DNA of 64,000 nucleotides from Pegoplata infirma (Eukaryota; Arthropoda; Insecta; Diptera; Anthomyiidae): contig OY992536.1 of assembly GCA_963921195.1 (NCBI GenBank), positions 234,024,023-234,088,022 on the forward strand, written 5' to 3'. Under the pieces are notes generated by a model that worked only from the letters and a program-made list of their open reading frames with translations, ran no database searches and had not been told where the DNA came from. Positions 10,428 to 21,956 of this stretch are shown piece by piece. Position 1 is the stretch's first letter. Every line of letters starts with the position of its first letter. The position numbers were made by a program, and so were the translations under genes.

Positions 10428-10642
10428 AGTTATTTCATCGCTATTGTAGTGGGAGTTCTTTCATATGAAAGAACTCCCACCGAAAAAATTATGAAATAAC
10501 TCCCAACAAAAATGATAAAAGTCCCACTAAATTGGTAGTTATTTCATATGAAATAACTCCCAACTTTGTATGGAGTTTTTTTTGGGACTTATTTCATTTT
10601 TTAGGTGGGAGTTATTTCATGTGGGAGTTATTTCGTGTCGCC
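10428..10642. repeat. Palindromic cluster of GTGGGAGTTATTTCAT
   Basis: At least seven copies of GGGAGTT(A/C)TTTCAT or its reverse complement lie in 215 bp. Two are head-to-head around CATATG, giving near-perfect palindromes at about 10449-10478 and 10544-10570. The last two copies are direct (GGTGGGAGTTATTTCAT, GTGGGAGTTATTTCGT). Confidence 0.9.
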
Positions 10643-10845
10643 GTGTGGATTGGTTTATTTACAAAATAAAAATTTTTTCGCACTGCAAAAATATAATAAT
10701 CTTAAAAGGAACATGTAAAGAATGGTCGATTCTGATTTTCTAGTAACGTTCTTCATGTTTTTGCAAGTGTGCTGACCATAAAAAACTTTGTGTCCGTCTG
10801 GGTCCGTCTGGGGTACCTCCCTTGTCAGTGCTAACAAAAAAATTT

Positions 10846-10980
10846 AGATTTTTGTTACTAGTTTTGAGTAGTTTGTACTTTTGTTTACCTCTTATATGAT
10901 ATGTGGCGTATGATTGTTATTATTTTCTTAGTTTGAATTAATATCGCTCATACTCACTTTTTTGATTATGTAGTAGGATG
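10846..10980 (-). repeat. Dispersed repeat V, minus copy
   Basis: Reverse complement matches 18073-18210 along CTACTAC.TAATC, AAAAAGTGAGTATGAG, GATATTAATTCAAAC, GAAAATAATAA and CAATCATACGC. Both copies lie directly beside a mini-me head. Confidence 0.8.
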
Positions 10981-10987
10981 GGCCGCT

Positions 10988-11125
10988 TTTATACCCATGT
11001 AGTACAGAGTATAATGAGTTTGTGCTGATGTTTGCAACTTCCCGAGATATTGGTTCTAGACCCACTTTCAAGCATACCGATCGAGTCAATTTGGCGATAT
11101 CCGTCCGTCCGTCTGTCCGTACTGT
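10988..11125 (+). mobile_element. Mini-me-like element, degenerate 5' half
   Basis: TTTATACCCATGTAGTACAGAGTATA is followed by GAGATATTGGTTCTAGACCC, a GATCGAGTCAATTTGGCGAT core and a short GTCCGTCCGTCTGTCC run. The (TA)n step is weak and no 3' tail follows. Confidence 0.7.
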
Positions 11126-12302
11126 TAGAAATTTAGGTGGAAACACACTTAAGTGTATACACTTTAAAAATTTAACAATAATATTGTTAAAATTTTCCCG
11201 GTGTATTAGTGTTGCCAACTTCATCACTAATAACTTCTCTCCTGTTTTTGTTGCAAATTTATTCATTCCCTTTTTTATATATGCAATTTTAAAATTTACC
11301 GTTATTGGTTTCGACCAACCAGCTTACGACACTTGTTGGAATGAAAAAGAGGAGGATGAAAGAATATTGTCAAGCTATGAAAAATGGAGTTTTTCGATCA
11401 GTCGATTGAAGATAGTCATTCCGCACGGTTGCAAGTCGGACAAATTTTAATATTTTTTTTATAAAAAAAAAAAAAAAAACAATTACAAAAACAATACCAT
11501 GTGGTACACGGTGTGATATTCGTGCGCATTTGGGTAAAAAAAAAAAATTGCCTATTATTTTTTTTTAGGTGCATACTTAATTTTGACACTCTGGAGACTA
11601 AAAATCAGTTTCCGTTACATCAATGCGACTCTTAGTTTGGCTGGGGCACAACCCCAAAGTATTGAGTTTTTCACATTTTTCTTAATTTATTTTTTTTGTA
11701 AAGGACATTTTTTGAAAAAATTTTAAAAATTCATCTTGTGGAGTAATCCATCCAAATTTTTTGCAACATGTTTCCAAGATCCGTTATTTTATTATTCATT
11801 TTTTTATAACAAAAAAATAACCCCACAAAAAGTTATATTGAGTAAAAATCAATGTTTTTTTTAAATATCTTTAAAAATCCATTTACATAATAGACTGCAA
11901 CTTCTGCAGATAATGATGGATAATGCAAAACGCTAGTGCGGGTTATACTAGAGGTATTCCATAACATTTCGTATGTTATAACTTTTGCCAGAAAGTGCCA
12001 GAGCTCTGTCAAATCGAGGTTAAAGTTAAGGTTAAAAACAAAAATATTCAAATTATTTGTTAAATTAGTTTAAAAGTTGTACAATTTGATTGTTTTACAT
12101 AACATGCTTTTTATTTCTCCGGCGTTACTTAAAAAGATGTATGTCAGGTTCAATCTCTAATGTACACAGAATCCATTTTTCACAATCTGGAGGATATTTT
12201 TCATATGTTTATGATTCAAAGTGACCCAAAAATGTCAATAAAACGAAATAACGAACTAAATCCAAAAACAAAAACGAATTATCCACCGGAAGTGTTGGAA
12301 TT
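11126..12302. other. No recognised feature
   Basis: AT-rich with open frames of at most 142 codons that lack any family motif. I see no paired repeat. Confidence 0.5.
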
Positions 12303-12310
12303 GCTAGAGA

Positions 12311-13136
12311 TTAGAGTTGTCAAATATTCGTCAATTTCAAAAACCGATTTTCGAATACTTAGAAAAACCGCCTTTTAAAAAAATCGGTTTTTCGGTTTTG
12401 TAACTAAAAACCGGTTTCGAATAATCGGTTTTTCGGTTTTTGTTTTTAATTATTTATTTGATAAAAAAGTAAAACAAAACAATAAAAAAGGAAAGCAAAA
12501 CAAGCTATTTGTACATACTTCAGAATAGAGATTGGCACATTAGCAGTTTATTTTCCTACATTTTTGAAATCTTAATTTTTAAAAGTTTTTTTTTGTATAA
12601 AAAGTTTCGTGAGTGTGAGTGAACGTAAGTGTGAATGAACGTGAGTGTGAGTTGTCATAAATTTACTCACGTGATTGTGAGTAGAAAAAAATATGCTCGT
12701 AAGTTAGTGTGCGTGATTGGAAAATTCTCTTCGTGAGGGTGAATGTGTTTGAGTCACTCACACTCCCATCTTTACTATAGAACTGACAATACATATGATT
12801 TACGAATGTTACTACATCAAATGTAAATAGATGTAATTAAGATCAAATAAAAGCTTTTAGTTTTTTTTTATTAAACAGTATTTCAAAAAAAGGATACATT
12901 TCAAATGATCTGGGGACATCCGATTTCTCAACTTAGAGATGTTTACTAAAAATTTCATTGAATGCAAAATAACGAAAAAAATTAATATATGAAAAAGTCG
13001 ATTATTCGAGACCAAAAAATCGGTTTCTCGAATACTTCGAAAACTGGCCTTTTTTAAAAAACCGGTTTTAAAAAACCGGAAAAATAGAAAAAAATCGATT
13101 TTTCGAATACTTCGGAAATCGGTTTTGACAACTCTA
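12311..13136. mobile_element. hAT-like non-autonomous element with 8-bp target duplication
   Basis: The ends are TTAGAGTTGTCAAA on the left and, in reverse complement, TAGAGTTGTCAAAACCG on the right. An exact 8-bp direct repeat GCTAGAGA flanks it (12303-12310 and 13137-13144). Sub-terminal sequence is rich in AAACCGATTTTTCGAATACTT repeats in both orientations. TIR sequence and an 8-bp duplication are hallmarks of hAT elements. There is no transposase frame. Confidence 0.88.
12522..12778. mobile_element. MITE rich in GTGAGTG, nested in the hAT-like element
   Basis: It is bounded by CAGAATAGAGATTGGCAC and, in reverse complement, TATAGTAAAGATGGGAG. The interior has about ten GTGAGTG / GTGAATG units. 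It matches, inverted, the copy at 33999-34230. Ends of CAGAGTAGAGATGGG type are again hAT-like. Confidence 0.65.
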
Positions 13137-13144
13137 GCTAGAGA

Positions 13145-15836
13145 TGAAGTAAATAATTTAATTTTGTTATCTATATTGAACTTTCTTCTTTTTTTCATAA
13201 TTAAATTTTTATTGGTTAATTTGTTTTATTTTTGTTTATATTAAATGAGTTTCCTGAAGGCAAACAAGTTTTAATTGCCGGTTCTCTAAATGTAGGGTGT
13301 ATTATTTGTGTGCAGATAAATAATCCCTCTTAAAAATATTTTAAAGAGATCTACATTGAATAATAAAATAGTTATTTATAAATCGTAAGTAGTTTGAGTA
13401 GTAGTTTGACTATTTGTAACTTGAGTAGTAGTTTGACTATTTCAAAAAGCTGGTCGTGAATTCCGATTTTTGGGTTTAACCATATAGTTGTAATGCACAT
13501 CACAAAAATTCGGTGGTATAAAGTATAATTTTCGAGGAAATCGAATTTTTTTTAACTTTTTTTTGTTGGTTAGTTAACCAAGTTTACCTTCCCAGTACAT
13601 CTTTGAAACGACATCCAAAAATAGCTCTAAGTTTCTAGTTTCCAAAACTGTAAAAATTTTAGAAATAGCCCAATCCGTTCAAAAGTTATAATGAAAAAAC
13701 TTCTATGCGCGCCTTTTCCATACAAAGGACACACTGTGTGGTATTAAGTTTTATTTGGTCGTGTCGAAATTAAAAAAAAAAAAAATTTTAAATGCTTAAA
13801 CACTACAAAAGTGAATTTTTTTTAAGGCTTAAAAGCCACAAAACTGTTTAAAGTAAAATTTTTGTCAAAAAAAAAACTTCTAAAAGAAAAAAAAAAAAAG
13901 AGTTTGAATTGTTCCTACAAACCTAAGAACAATTGATAAAATTTTTTTTTTTATATCTAAAGACAATAAATTAAAAATTATCTTACAAATCTAAAACAAC
14001 AAATACCCTAATTATGAAATTTAAATTCTGAAAAACCAGAAAGAATTTTAGTTAAAAGCAACAACTACAAAACATTTAAAAAAAAAGAAAACAACTAACT
14101 ATGTAAGGCACATTTAGCCTACACGTATCGTAACTGCACCGTAACGTAACAATAAAAATCTTTGTGAAAGTGAAAATTAACAAAAAGAACTTGCTATGAT
14201 AAAGTCTTAACGTAACGTAACCATAACGTAAACAAAAAAATACAAACTTTGTGAAATTAAAAACTAACATGTTTTTTTAAAAACTAAATAACAAAGAGAA
14301 AGAAAGTACGTGTAGAATACTCTTAAAATTAAATAACAAAAACAATCAGGTACTATGTACTACAATATATGTATAAAATAACTACTTTAAAAAAAAAAAA
14401 TATACAACAACAAGAACTATAACGTTGCAACATGCAAAAATTAAAAAAAAAAACTCTTAAAAAATTTACATAACAACAACAACAATCGTTTTGTGCCAAA
14501 GCAAAAACGAAAACAACATTGAAATAAAACAACAAGATCCTGCAAACCGAAAGAGCAGAAAGAGAATGCTGAAAACTTTTGCAGAGTAATTTTTTTAGAA
14601 TTAAGATAAGTAAAAATAAATTTAATTATTTTATATAATTTATTATCAAATAATTATTAAACCCCATATTTTACTTTATTATATATACAATTTATTTGAC
14701 CCCCTCTCATATTTATGAATTCCTTTTGTTGTATAACAAAATATAAAATGTTTGTTAATAAAATTGAATTTTAATAAACATATGAAAATGAAATACTAAA
14801 TTCTCTCTTTTATTGAGAAACGAAAACATGAAAAAATAAGCAGTGGTAAAGTATATATATCAGGGATGGTACCATGGGTACAAATGTACTTTTGTTTTTT
14901 TGTACATTCAAATTAACCTCAGTTACTAAATTAAATATTGTATTGAAAAGTACATGAATACTGAAAACTATTTTCTGTATTAAACTACAGAACAAACGTT
15001 AGTAATACAAAAGCATTATGTTACAAAACTTTTCATATGTTGTTTTTTTTTTATATCATGCACCACCCCTGATACATGAGTGCTAGCGAATATCATAGGT
15101 GTAGGAGGGAAACCTTGCACTCCTGGTGACAACGACACCTAGTCACCCTACTGTCAGTAAACACTATTTTCTATTTGTTACATATATCCAATCCAAAAAT
15201 GTTATATTTTTTTTATTTCGTCACTCTACAAATTAAAGTGGCATATCTTTAAAATGGCATGCATTTTACTATGTTCACGAGACGATGAATTCTGGGTCAA
15301 CAACCACGCCGCGATTGGCAGAGCTAGCCAAATTTTATCTTTTATACATGCCATAGATTCTTTATTCTCGATATATTTTCTTGTCTTTTTATAACCCCGC
15401 TCGTAACAGTACATGTAAACATTGTGAGCACGATCAGGTCGCAATTTCTAACTGATTTGTCTAAAATTTTATGCTTGAGCTTTTTTTGACCCAAGGACGT
15501 ACGCTATTGAATTTGCAAAAAGTAGGTCCATATTTTGACCTGGCCTCCATTCAAACATCGCCTTTAAATATGGGTCAAATGACCTTAACAACCGTATTTT
15601 AATAGGTATCCTTTTGAATTTGGCAGGTAAACGTAATTTGTATTCAGAAATCAACATTTCAAACTTAAATCAAATCGGACTAGTCCCCATATTAAAAACC
15701 CTCGCGATTTTTATAAATCTCTCAAAATTCAGGAAAATTGTATATATTTTGACATTGGTAATCTAATCAAATCTGATTATAATTGGAACATTTCAGGATA
15801 ATTGGTCTAATAGCAATAAAAATAATCATACTTATT
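13145..15836. other. Mostly unannotatable AT-rich stretch
   Basis: No coding similarity. Minor features are a 27-bp near-tandem repeat GAGTAGTAGTTTGACTATTT at 13390-13442, CGTAACGTAAC motifs at 14120-14230, and a less AT-rich patch at 15060-15170 that I cannot assign. Confidence 0.5.
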
Positions 15837-15840
15837 ACTA

Positions 15841-16722
15841 GGGCAAGTACTTTCATGTATCTAAAAATCGAAAATATGTGCCTATAATATGCGTCTAAAA
15901 ATCCAATATATGCACTAAAAACTTCAAAAACATGCATTTAAAAATTATTGTTTTTACTAAAAAAAATAGAAATGACATCATAAATTTGGCTTTGTCAAAT
16001 ACTTTAAGTCCATCGACAAAGGTTTTTTGAATAGAAATATTTTTTTTAGACACATTTTGTAATTAAAATATTTTTAGTTGAATAAATTTACTTGAGAAGC
16101 TTTTTTTTTGAGTCACTAAATATTTCTGAAGTAAAAATTTTATAAAAAAAAAATATTAAACTACAATATTTTTCTAGAACAAGTTATTTTTAATTATTTT
16201 CTTTTTTCTAAAAAAAAAAAAAAATATTTTTAAAAATTTGTTTCCTTTTTTTTTTTTGAGTTTTTGGATTTTTAAGTCAAAAAATAAAGTCAAAGGCAAA
16301 AGACCCCTCCCTGACTCTAAGCGAAATCCTAATAAAATGCAATTTTCCCCTAGAAAAGTCTTAAATTCGAAAACATTTTAAATTGGGAAACATTTTTCAG
16401 AATCTATAAATTATTATTCCAGAGTCAATTTTCCATAAGAAATGCTTCAGAATATGATTTCTATAAATAAATATGTATATTTTTCTATAAAAAATAAATG
16501 ATGGGGTTTAAATTTTCCTAAGGCAGTTTTGAAAAAATGTTGATGAAAATAAAAAAAAGTCCAATTTATATGAAAATATGCAAAAATGTGCATTTATACT
16601 AAAATATGCAACTTCAAATCGATGCCATTTTATTTCAAATTTATTGATTCTGATAAATATTTAATTTATGTTACTTTTACAATGCTGAGTAAAAATATGC
16701 ATTTTCATGAAACTACTTGCCC
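15841..16722. mobile_element. Foldback/MITE with GGGCAAGTACTTTCATG ends
   Basis: The left end GGGCAAGTACTTTCATG pairs with the right end (reverse complement GGGCAAGTAGTTTCATG). AATATGC / GCATATT motifs recur in both arms. There is no coding frame. Confidence 0.65.
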
Positions 16723-16894
16723 AACTTATTCCACTCAAATTTCGTTTGTGTGTGTTTTTACATTAAAGATCTTACAAGTGTTTTTACACTAATGATCTTA
16801 CAAGAGATATATCTAATCGAATCGATATTTAGACTTCGAACCCATTTTCCGAAAAACACTGATATACATAGGTATAATAGTAGGGCGGTTTTGT

Positions 16895-17470
16895 GGGAAT
16901 AACAATTGGAATCTTCGAATAACAATTGATTTTTTACGAAATACAATTGATCTTTTTTGAATTACAATTGGTCATTTTCGAATCAAAATTTTTCCTTTTC
17001 GAAAACAATTGATCTTTTACGAATAACAATTGATCTTTTGTGAATTACAATTGATTTTTTTTTTTAATTAAATTAATCTTTTTCGATTAAAATTGATCTT
17101 TTTTCAATTAGACTTGATATTTTTCGAATTACAATTGATCTTTTACGAATTACAATTGATATTTTACGAATTAAAATTGATCTTTTTTGAATTATAATTG
17201 ATCTTTTACGAATTACGTTTAATCTTTTACTAATTACAAATGATCATTTATGAACTACAATTGACATTTTTCGAATTACTGCTGATCTTTTACGAACTAC
17301 AGTTGATCTTTTTCGAGTTACAATTAATCTTTTACGAATTACAAATGGAATCTTAAAATTACAATTGATCTTTTACGAATTAAAATTTATCTTTTTCTAA
17401 TTACAATTGATATTTTTCGATTTATAACTAATCTTTTTTCGAATTACAGTTGATCTTTAACAATTTAAAA
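16895..17470 (+). repeat. AATTACAATTGATCTTTTACG minisatellite
   Basis: About 25 head-to-tail units of 21-22 bp, each a variant of CGAATTACAATTGATCTTTT. Divergence is moderate. The same array with the same variant order near its edge returns at 63645-63862. Confidence 0.95.
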
Positions 17471-17634
17471 ATTACTATCAGAGTTTTGGAATTACAAATA
17501 AAATCTTTGAATTATTTGAGACTGCATGAGCGTAAGCCAAAAAAAATTGTTGGTGCGTGATCATGATAAACATTTTTATTTCGTGAGCTAACCTGAGCAT
17601 GATTGAAATGTCACTCACAATGACTTATTTTAAC

Positions 17635-18010
17635 ACATAGCACCCTTCGATCAAAGTTTTGGGTTTTTAGAAAATTTTCACCAAAAACTTTAAACTTTGA
17701 TCAAAGGGCGCCATGGGTTAAATTGATCTAATTTTGCTTAAATGTTGAGATCTTTTTTAACAATTTCTTGAACGTAAGAAAAACCGTAATTTTTGCAAAT
17801 TAAAAAAAAAAAAAAAGGTGGAGATATATCCAAAACTTAAGTTCACATGAAAGACTCAATGAAAATAAATTTTGAGATTTTTTTTAAACGTAGGAAACTG
17901 CAATTTTTTGTAAATTTCAAATAGCGATCCAAAACATTGATCGTCGGGAGTAACGGGTTAATTTAATCCGATTGGCGCCTTAAATTTGAACCCCATAAGT
18001 TTAAGGACTA
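17635..18010 (+). repeat. Dispersed repeat W, copy 1
   Basis: Landmarks are GATCAAAGGGCGCC..GGGTTAA, AAAACCGTAATTTTTGCAAAT, and GGTTAATTTAATCCGATTGG. Related copies lie at 20335-20860 (inverted in part) and 25570-25930. Confidence 0.6.
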
Positions 18011-18072
18011 GGAAAATAAAAATTTGTAAGAATGTTCAAAATCGGAGAAAAAACTCGCAAGTACAAAATGCC

Positions 18073-18210
18073 AGTCTACTACTTCATAATCGAAAAAGTG
18101 AGTATGAGTGATATTAATTCAAACAATGAAAATAATAATAATCATACGCACACAGAATTTATGAGGCAAACAAAATACACACGAATCAAAAGTAGTAACA
18201 ATTTATTTAT
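18073..18210 (+). repeat. Dispersed repeat V, plus copy
   Basis: Matches 10846-10980 in inverse orientation. It ends just before a mini-me head. Confidence 0.8.
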
Positions 18211-18212
18211 TT

Positions 18213-18480
18213 TTTGTACCCTCCAACCACACTTTGTCATTCCGTGTGTAACGCATCGAAATATCGGTCTAGGACCCCATTAACTATATATATTTATGAT
18301 CAGTTATCGATTCTACGACATTCTAGCAATGTCTGTCTGTCCGTCTGTGGAAGACACGATACAGCGCACAGTAAAAGAGCTAGACTCCTGAAGTTTCGCA
18401 CAAATATGTCTTATGTTATTGGGCTGGTTAAGTTCGAACATGGGCCGAATCGGATCAGGGGAAAAAAAATCCCCCTTTAA
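18213..18480 (+). mobile_element. Mini-me-like element, 5' half
   Basis: TACCCTCCAACCACACTTTG, CATCGAAATATCGGTC, GGACCCCATTAACTATATATA, GATCGATT-like core, then only GTCTGTCTGTCCGTCTGT. The AAAGAGCTAGACTCCTGAAG body also seen at 49810 and 55850 follows. No 3' tail. Confidence 0.85.
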
Positions 18481-18938
18481 TAACTAAACCAACTTCTGAA
18501 AAAAAACGCAATTTCTTATAGGTTTTTTGTACTTGTGCTTAGCAAACGCAACATTTTTATAACAGAAAAAGTTCAGAGTCCTGCAGTTGGATCCAGGAAG
18601 GTTTTCTCGCACCGCTGAAAACCAATTTGAAAATTGTAAAAAGTGATTTTAAAGGAAAAAAAAAAATTTCCATTAGGTCTAAAACTAATGTGTAATAAAA
18701 TTAAGGCCAATTGTACAATATAATTGAAATTATTTTTTTTCTCATCCAAAAAATTTCGGTCTTATGATCAAGGGAAGTACTTATAACTTCAACATTTTTC
18801 ATCCGATTTTAATGTCATTCAGCTGGTTAGAAAGATAACTGCAAATACAAAATTCATTACTTTTTGACTTATTTGAAAAATTAAGTTTAAAATAATTTTT
18901 TTTTCTAAGAACCATAAAAAAAATAATTTTTCCCTCTT
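18481..18938. other. No recognised feature
   Basis: AT-rich spacer between a mini-me fragment and a foldback. Confidence 0.5.
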
Positions 18939-19381
18939 CCCAGCAAAAAAATTGCGGAGTACTTCTTTTTTGGAATGCTTTAAAACTATAACAAATGTAA
19001 TGAAATACAACAAACAACACAAGAAAATAGCGCAAAGGCATTCTTTTATACTCCATAAAAAGTTGATATTCAGGTCCTTACTCATTACCTTCCGCGGCAC
19101 TTCCATACAAAAGTAAGTACATATTCAGTAGATAAGAAGTACTCCGAGCTTTCAAACTACTTCCCTGGAGTAGTTCTTATCTACTGAATATCTACTTACT
19201 TTTGTATGGGGGTATCGCGACAGGTAATGAGTTAAAAACTGAATATCTATGAATTCTGGAGTAGAAAAGAATGTTTGTGTGTTTTTGTCTTGTGTTTTTT
19301 GTTATTTTTGTTGTATTTCATTACATTTGTTATAGTTTTAAAGCACTCCACTGGGAAGTGGTAATGACTTTTTTTGCAGGG
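18939..19381. mobile_element. 443-bp foldback element with CCCAGCAAAAA ends
   Basis: Left and right halves pair over about 180 bp with small gaps, from CCCAGCAAAAAAA and its CCCTGCAAAAAAA counterpart to AGTAGATAAGAA around a short loop near 19155. Both sides are flanked by TT. The terminal motif is shared with the 232-bp element at 38830-39061, which also has TT on both sides. Confidence 0.88.
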
Positions 19382-19841
19382 TTATTAAATTTTTAACCGA
19401 TTTTCGGCACGTGTTCCCCTTATCCAATTGTTTCCAAATTTTGAATTTTTAGTTTTTAGATACCAATAAATAAAACTGGGCACATTCATGTTAAAAAATT
19501 AGTTTTTAAAATCTACCTTGTATTTAAGAACAGGTCTAATGAGCATGTATGAACATACTTGGTAATTTTTACCCGGGTATTTACACATTCTTTTATCAAT
19601 AAAAATTATTAATATCTCGAGAAATCGAAACAACAAATTGTTAAAAAGCAGTTTCTTTAAAAATGTAATACCTAATATGAAAAATAAACTAAACCCTAAT
19701 GGAATTATTTTTTAAGTAATCAATTTGTAATAAAAATATAAACATAAAATTAATGAGCAGGATTTTTTTAATTGAAATTCATATGAGTTTAATTTGTATC
19801 TGTTTTTGTTTTTTTTTTTTTTTTAACATATTTTTCAACAG

Positions 19842-19855
19842 TTGACGCAATATGG
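19842..19855 (+). other. Candidate 14-bp microexon (splice-site pair)
   Basis: A T-rich run (19801-19824) and TTTTTCAACAG give a good acceptor. After 14 bases, including ATGG, comes GTAAGT, a consensus donor. The exon would be TTGACGCAATATGG. This is only a motif match; the window shows no neighbouring exon. Confidence 0.2.
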
Positions 19856-20023
19856 GTAAGTTTTTTAATATTTCGTTTCAGTTAATAACAATAACAAATT
19901 ATGTTGTATTTATTTTTGCCAGTTATTTTTCCAATTAATTTTCATATGACTGTAAAAAGTCTATAAATCGTCATAAACAGATATAATTTTTCAAGAGCAC
20001 ACATGATGTACATAGTTGGTGTA

Positions 20024-20258
20024 TTAGGGTGTCCTTGAAAAACAAATTATAAAAAATGATTCTTTACAGCATTGTGTGACAGTTTATTTCTCGGATTTCA
20101 AAATCTCAAAAAAAAAAATTAATTTTTTGTTTTTAAGTTTTTTTCTAAATTTAAAAAAAAATTTTAAGTTTTTTTTTAATTTTTTTTCCAAATTTAAAAA
20201 AAAAAATCTGTTGGCTAGATATACTTAAAAAAAAAAAAAAAATTTTCATGACACTCTC
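20024..20258. mobile_element. Possible MITE with AGGGTGTC ends
   Basis: The left TTAGGGTGTCCTTGAAAA pairs roughly with the right TTTTCATGACACTCT. The interior is A/T tracts. Confidence 0.4.
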
Positions 20259-20334
20259 TTGCACATGCATGTTATGCTGTTCTCATAAGTCAACTTCATA
20301 TTCGTACAGAAACCATACACAGTACATCGTACAA

Positions 20335-20860
20335 TACACTAGAGCGGCACTTTTTTAACTTTTGATTTTGGAAACTTTTTATTTTGTCCAGCAAATTTAT
20401 AAATAAAAGTTATGTGGAATTAATTTGAGGCCAATCAGATTAAATTAACACGTGACGCCCTCCGAATTTTTGGATTTTTAAAAATGTTTAAATCCACAAT
20501 ATTTATAAATTCAGATGCGCCTAAAACAAATATCAATAACAATTAAAATCGGTCGAATGGTTTTCAATATATGGCTATTTGAAATTTGCAAATATTGAGG
20601 TTTTTTCCTAATTACACAAATTTTTTTTTTTTAAATTCAAAAATTTCTTTTCCACAACCCTTTTATAGAATTGGAGCTGACCTAGCATTTTAACTTAGTT
20701 TGAATAAAATCTCATCATTTTGTTCAAATTAAGTCTTTCTGAAAGTTTGTCCCAAGCTGAAAAAAAAAAATTAGATTATTTTTAAACATTTATTGGACGC
20801 AATTTTTGGAAATTTGTTTTTTTTTTTTTCAAATGGCAATATCTCGAAGACCGTTCGACC
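20335..20860. repeat. Dispersed repeat W, copy 2 (diverged)
   Basis: GAGGCCAATCAGATTAAATTAA is the reverse complement of the GGTTAATTTAATCCGATTGG motif of copies 1 and 3. CAATATCTCGAAGACCGTTCGA near 20835 matches the CAATATCCCGAAAACAGTTAGA of copy 3. Confidence 0.5.
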
Positions 20861-21094
20861 GTATCAAGATTTTTTCCACATTCGTGTTCACTATACCAAA
20901 ATCAATAAAAAATAACGTATGGAAGTTTTTTTTTTTTTATTTTATAACACAGCACAACACTAAAAAAAATTATTGGGTTCCGACTATTAATTCTGGTAGA
21001 GGAGACAAAAAAAATATACATCTCTCGGCATTTTGCAAGATCACATTGGAATTTTATTTAAGAGACGGTTAAAGTTTCACAGCTTTGGCCTGTT

Positions 21095-21405
21095 CTTCCA
21101 CCATATCGGTATATAAAACTATGTTTTGTTTCCATCTGAGGTGTATGGTGTGCTTAGCAACTTTGTAGAAAATATTATGGCAAATATATTTGTGGAACAT
21201 ATTCACCCTCTAACTCCCTCTCATAACTATTTTTTTTGGCTCTATTCTAACAAATCGTAAAAAACAACCCGAAAGAAGAAGAGGTCGGGGATGAAAAGAT
21301 CTACAAAAATGTTGGCCATAAAATTTTACTAAACTTATCAGAACACACCAAAGCCCACAACTCAACACAAACACCAAAACCCAGTCAAATTCAAGGTTGC
21401 CTCTA
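21095..21405 (-). repeat. Dispersed repeat X, minus copy
   Basis: Reverse complement matches 23815-24120: ACTTTGTAGAAAATATTATGG, CCCTCTAACTCCCTCTCATAAC, TCTATTCTAACAAATCG, GTGTT....GGTGTTTGTGTT. Confidence 0.8.
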
Positions 21406-21424
21406 GACGGTTAATTTATTTTAT

Positions 21425-21785
21425 CATCAATGTTTCTTTTTTTTTTGAATATCTGTTTCTATCAATATCTTTTTTTTCATTTATATTTTTTTTATCAATA
21501 TTTTTTTTTCATCCATATATTTTTTTTATTTCATCAATATTTTTTTTTGTTAATATTTTTTTCATCAATATTTTTTTATCAGTATTGTTTTTCATCAAAA
21601 TTTTTTTTACCAGAATCAATCGTTTTATTTTTCATCAATATTTTTTTAATCAATAATTTTTTTAATCAATATTTTTTTCATCAATGTTTTTTATTATCAA
21701 TATTTTTTTCATTAATTTTTTTTATAAATATCTTTTTTCATCAATATTTTTTTCCATCAATATTTTTTTATCAATAAATTTTTTT
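21425..21785 (+). repeat. TTTTTTTCATCAATAT minisatellite, left block
   Basis: About 20 degenerate units of 14-20 bp, T7 followed by CATCAATAT or variants. The hydrophobic open frame across it is a by-product of composition. Confidence 0.9.
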
Positions 21786-21789
21786 TAAA

Positions 21790-21920
21790 GGGGCCCCTGT
21801 AGGCTAGTTGGTAGCGTGCTAGCCTTTGCAACGGGGGGTCGTGGATTCGATTCCCACCAGTGCTCTTGGTTTTTTTCACTACAACAAGACGACGGTCACT
21901 GTTACCAGTTCTCGTTTAGG
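21790..21920 (+). mobile_element. tRNA-derived SINE
   Basis: A tRNA-like head at 21790-21865 has a perfect box A match (TAGGCTAGTTGG, 21800-21811) and a near-perfect box B (GATTCGATTCC, 21844-21854). D- and T-arm-like pairings are visible. The acceptor and anticodon stems do not pair well, so it is not a functional tRNA gene. A short non-tRNA body (CACTACAACAAGACGACGG) follows. The element lies between two CATCAATAT blocks. Confidence 0.7.
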
Positions 21921-21956
21921 TTGAAAATATTAAAAAATTTATTGTAATTAAATGTA

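Noticed and set aside
10928..10980. Shared peptide SMSDINSN in frames at 10928-11266 and 18032-18283
   Set aside because: It reflects the DNA-level repeat V. There is no further coding conservation outside the repeat.
11022..11450. 142-codon open frame with CWNEKEEDERILSSYEKW
   Set aside because: It starts inside a mini-me fragment, has no recognisable domain, and I see no splice context. Not supported as a gene.
16895..17470. CRISPR array
   Set aside because: Units of 21-22 bp follow one another without spacers, in a eukaryotic context. It is a minisatellite.
21430..21777. 115-codon Phe/Ile/Tyr-rich frame resembling a membrane protein
   Set aside because: It is a translation of the TTTTTTTCATCAATAT minisatellite.
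21790..21865. Functional tRNA gene
   Set aside because: Boxes A and B are good, but acceptor and anticodon stems do not pair and no standard anticodon loop can be drawn. SINE head is the better reading.
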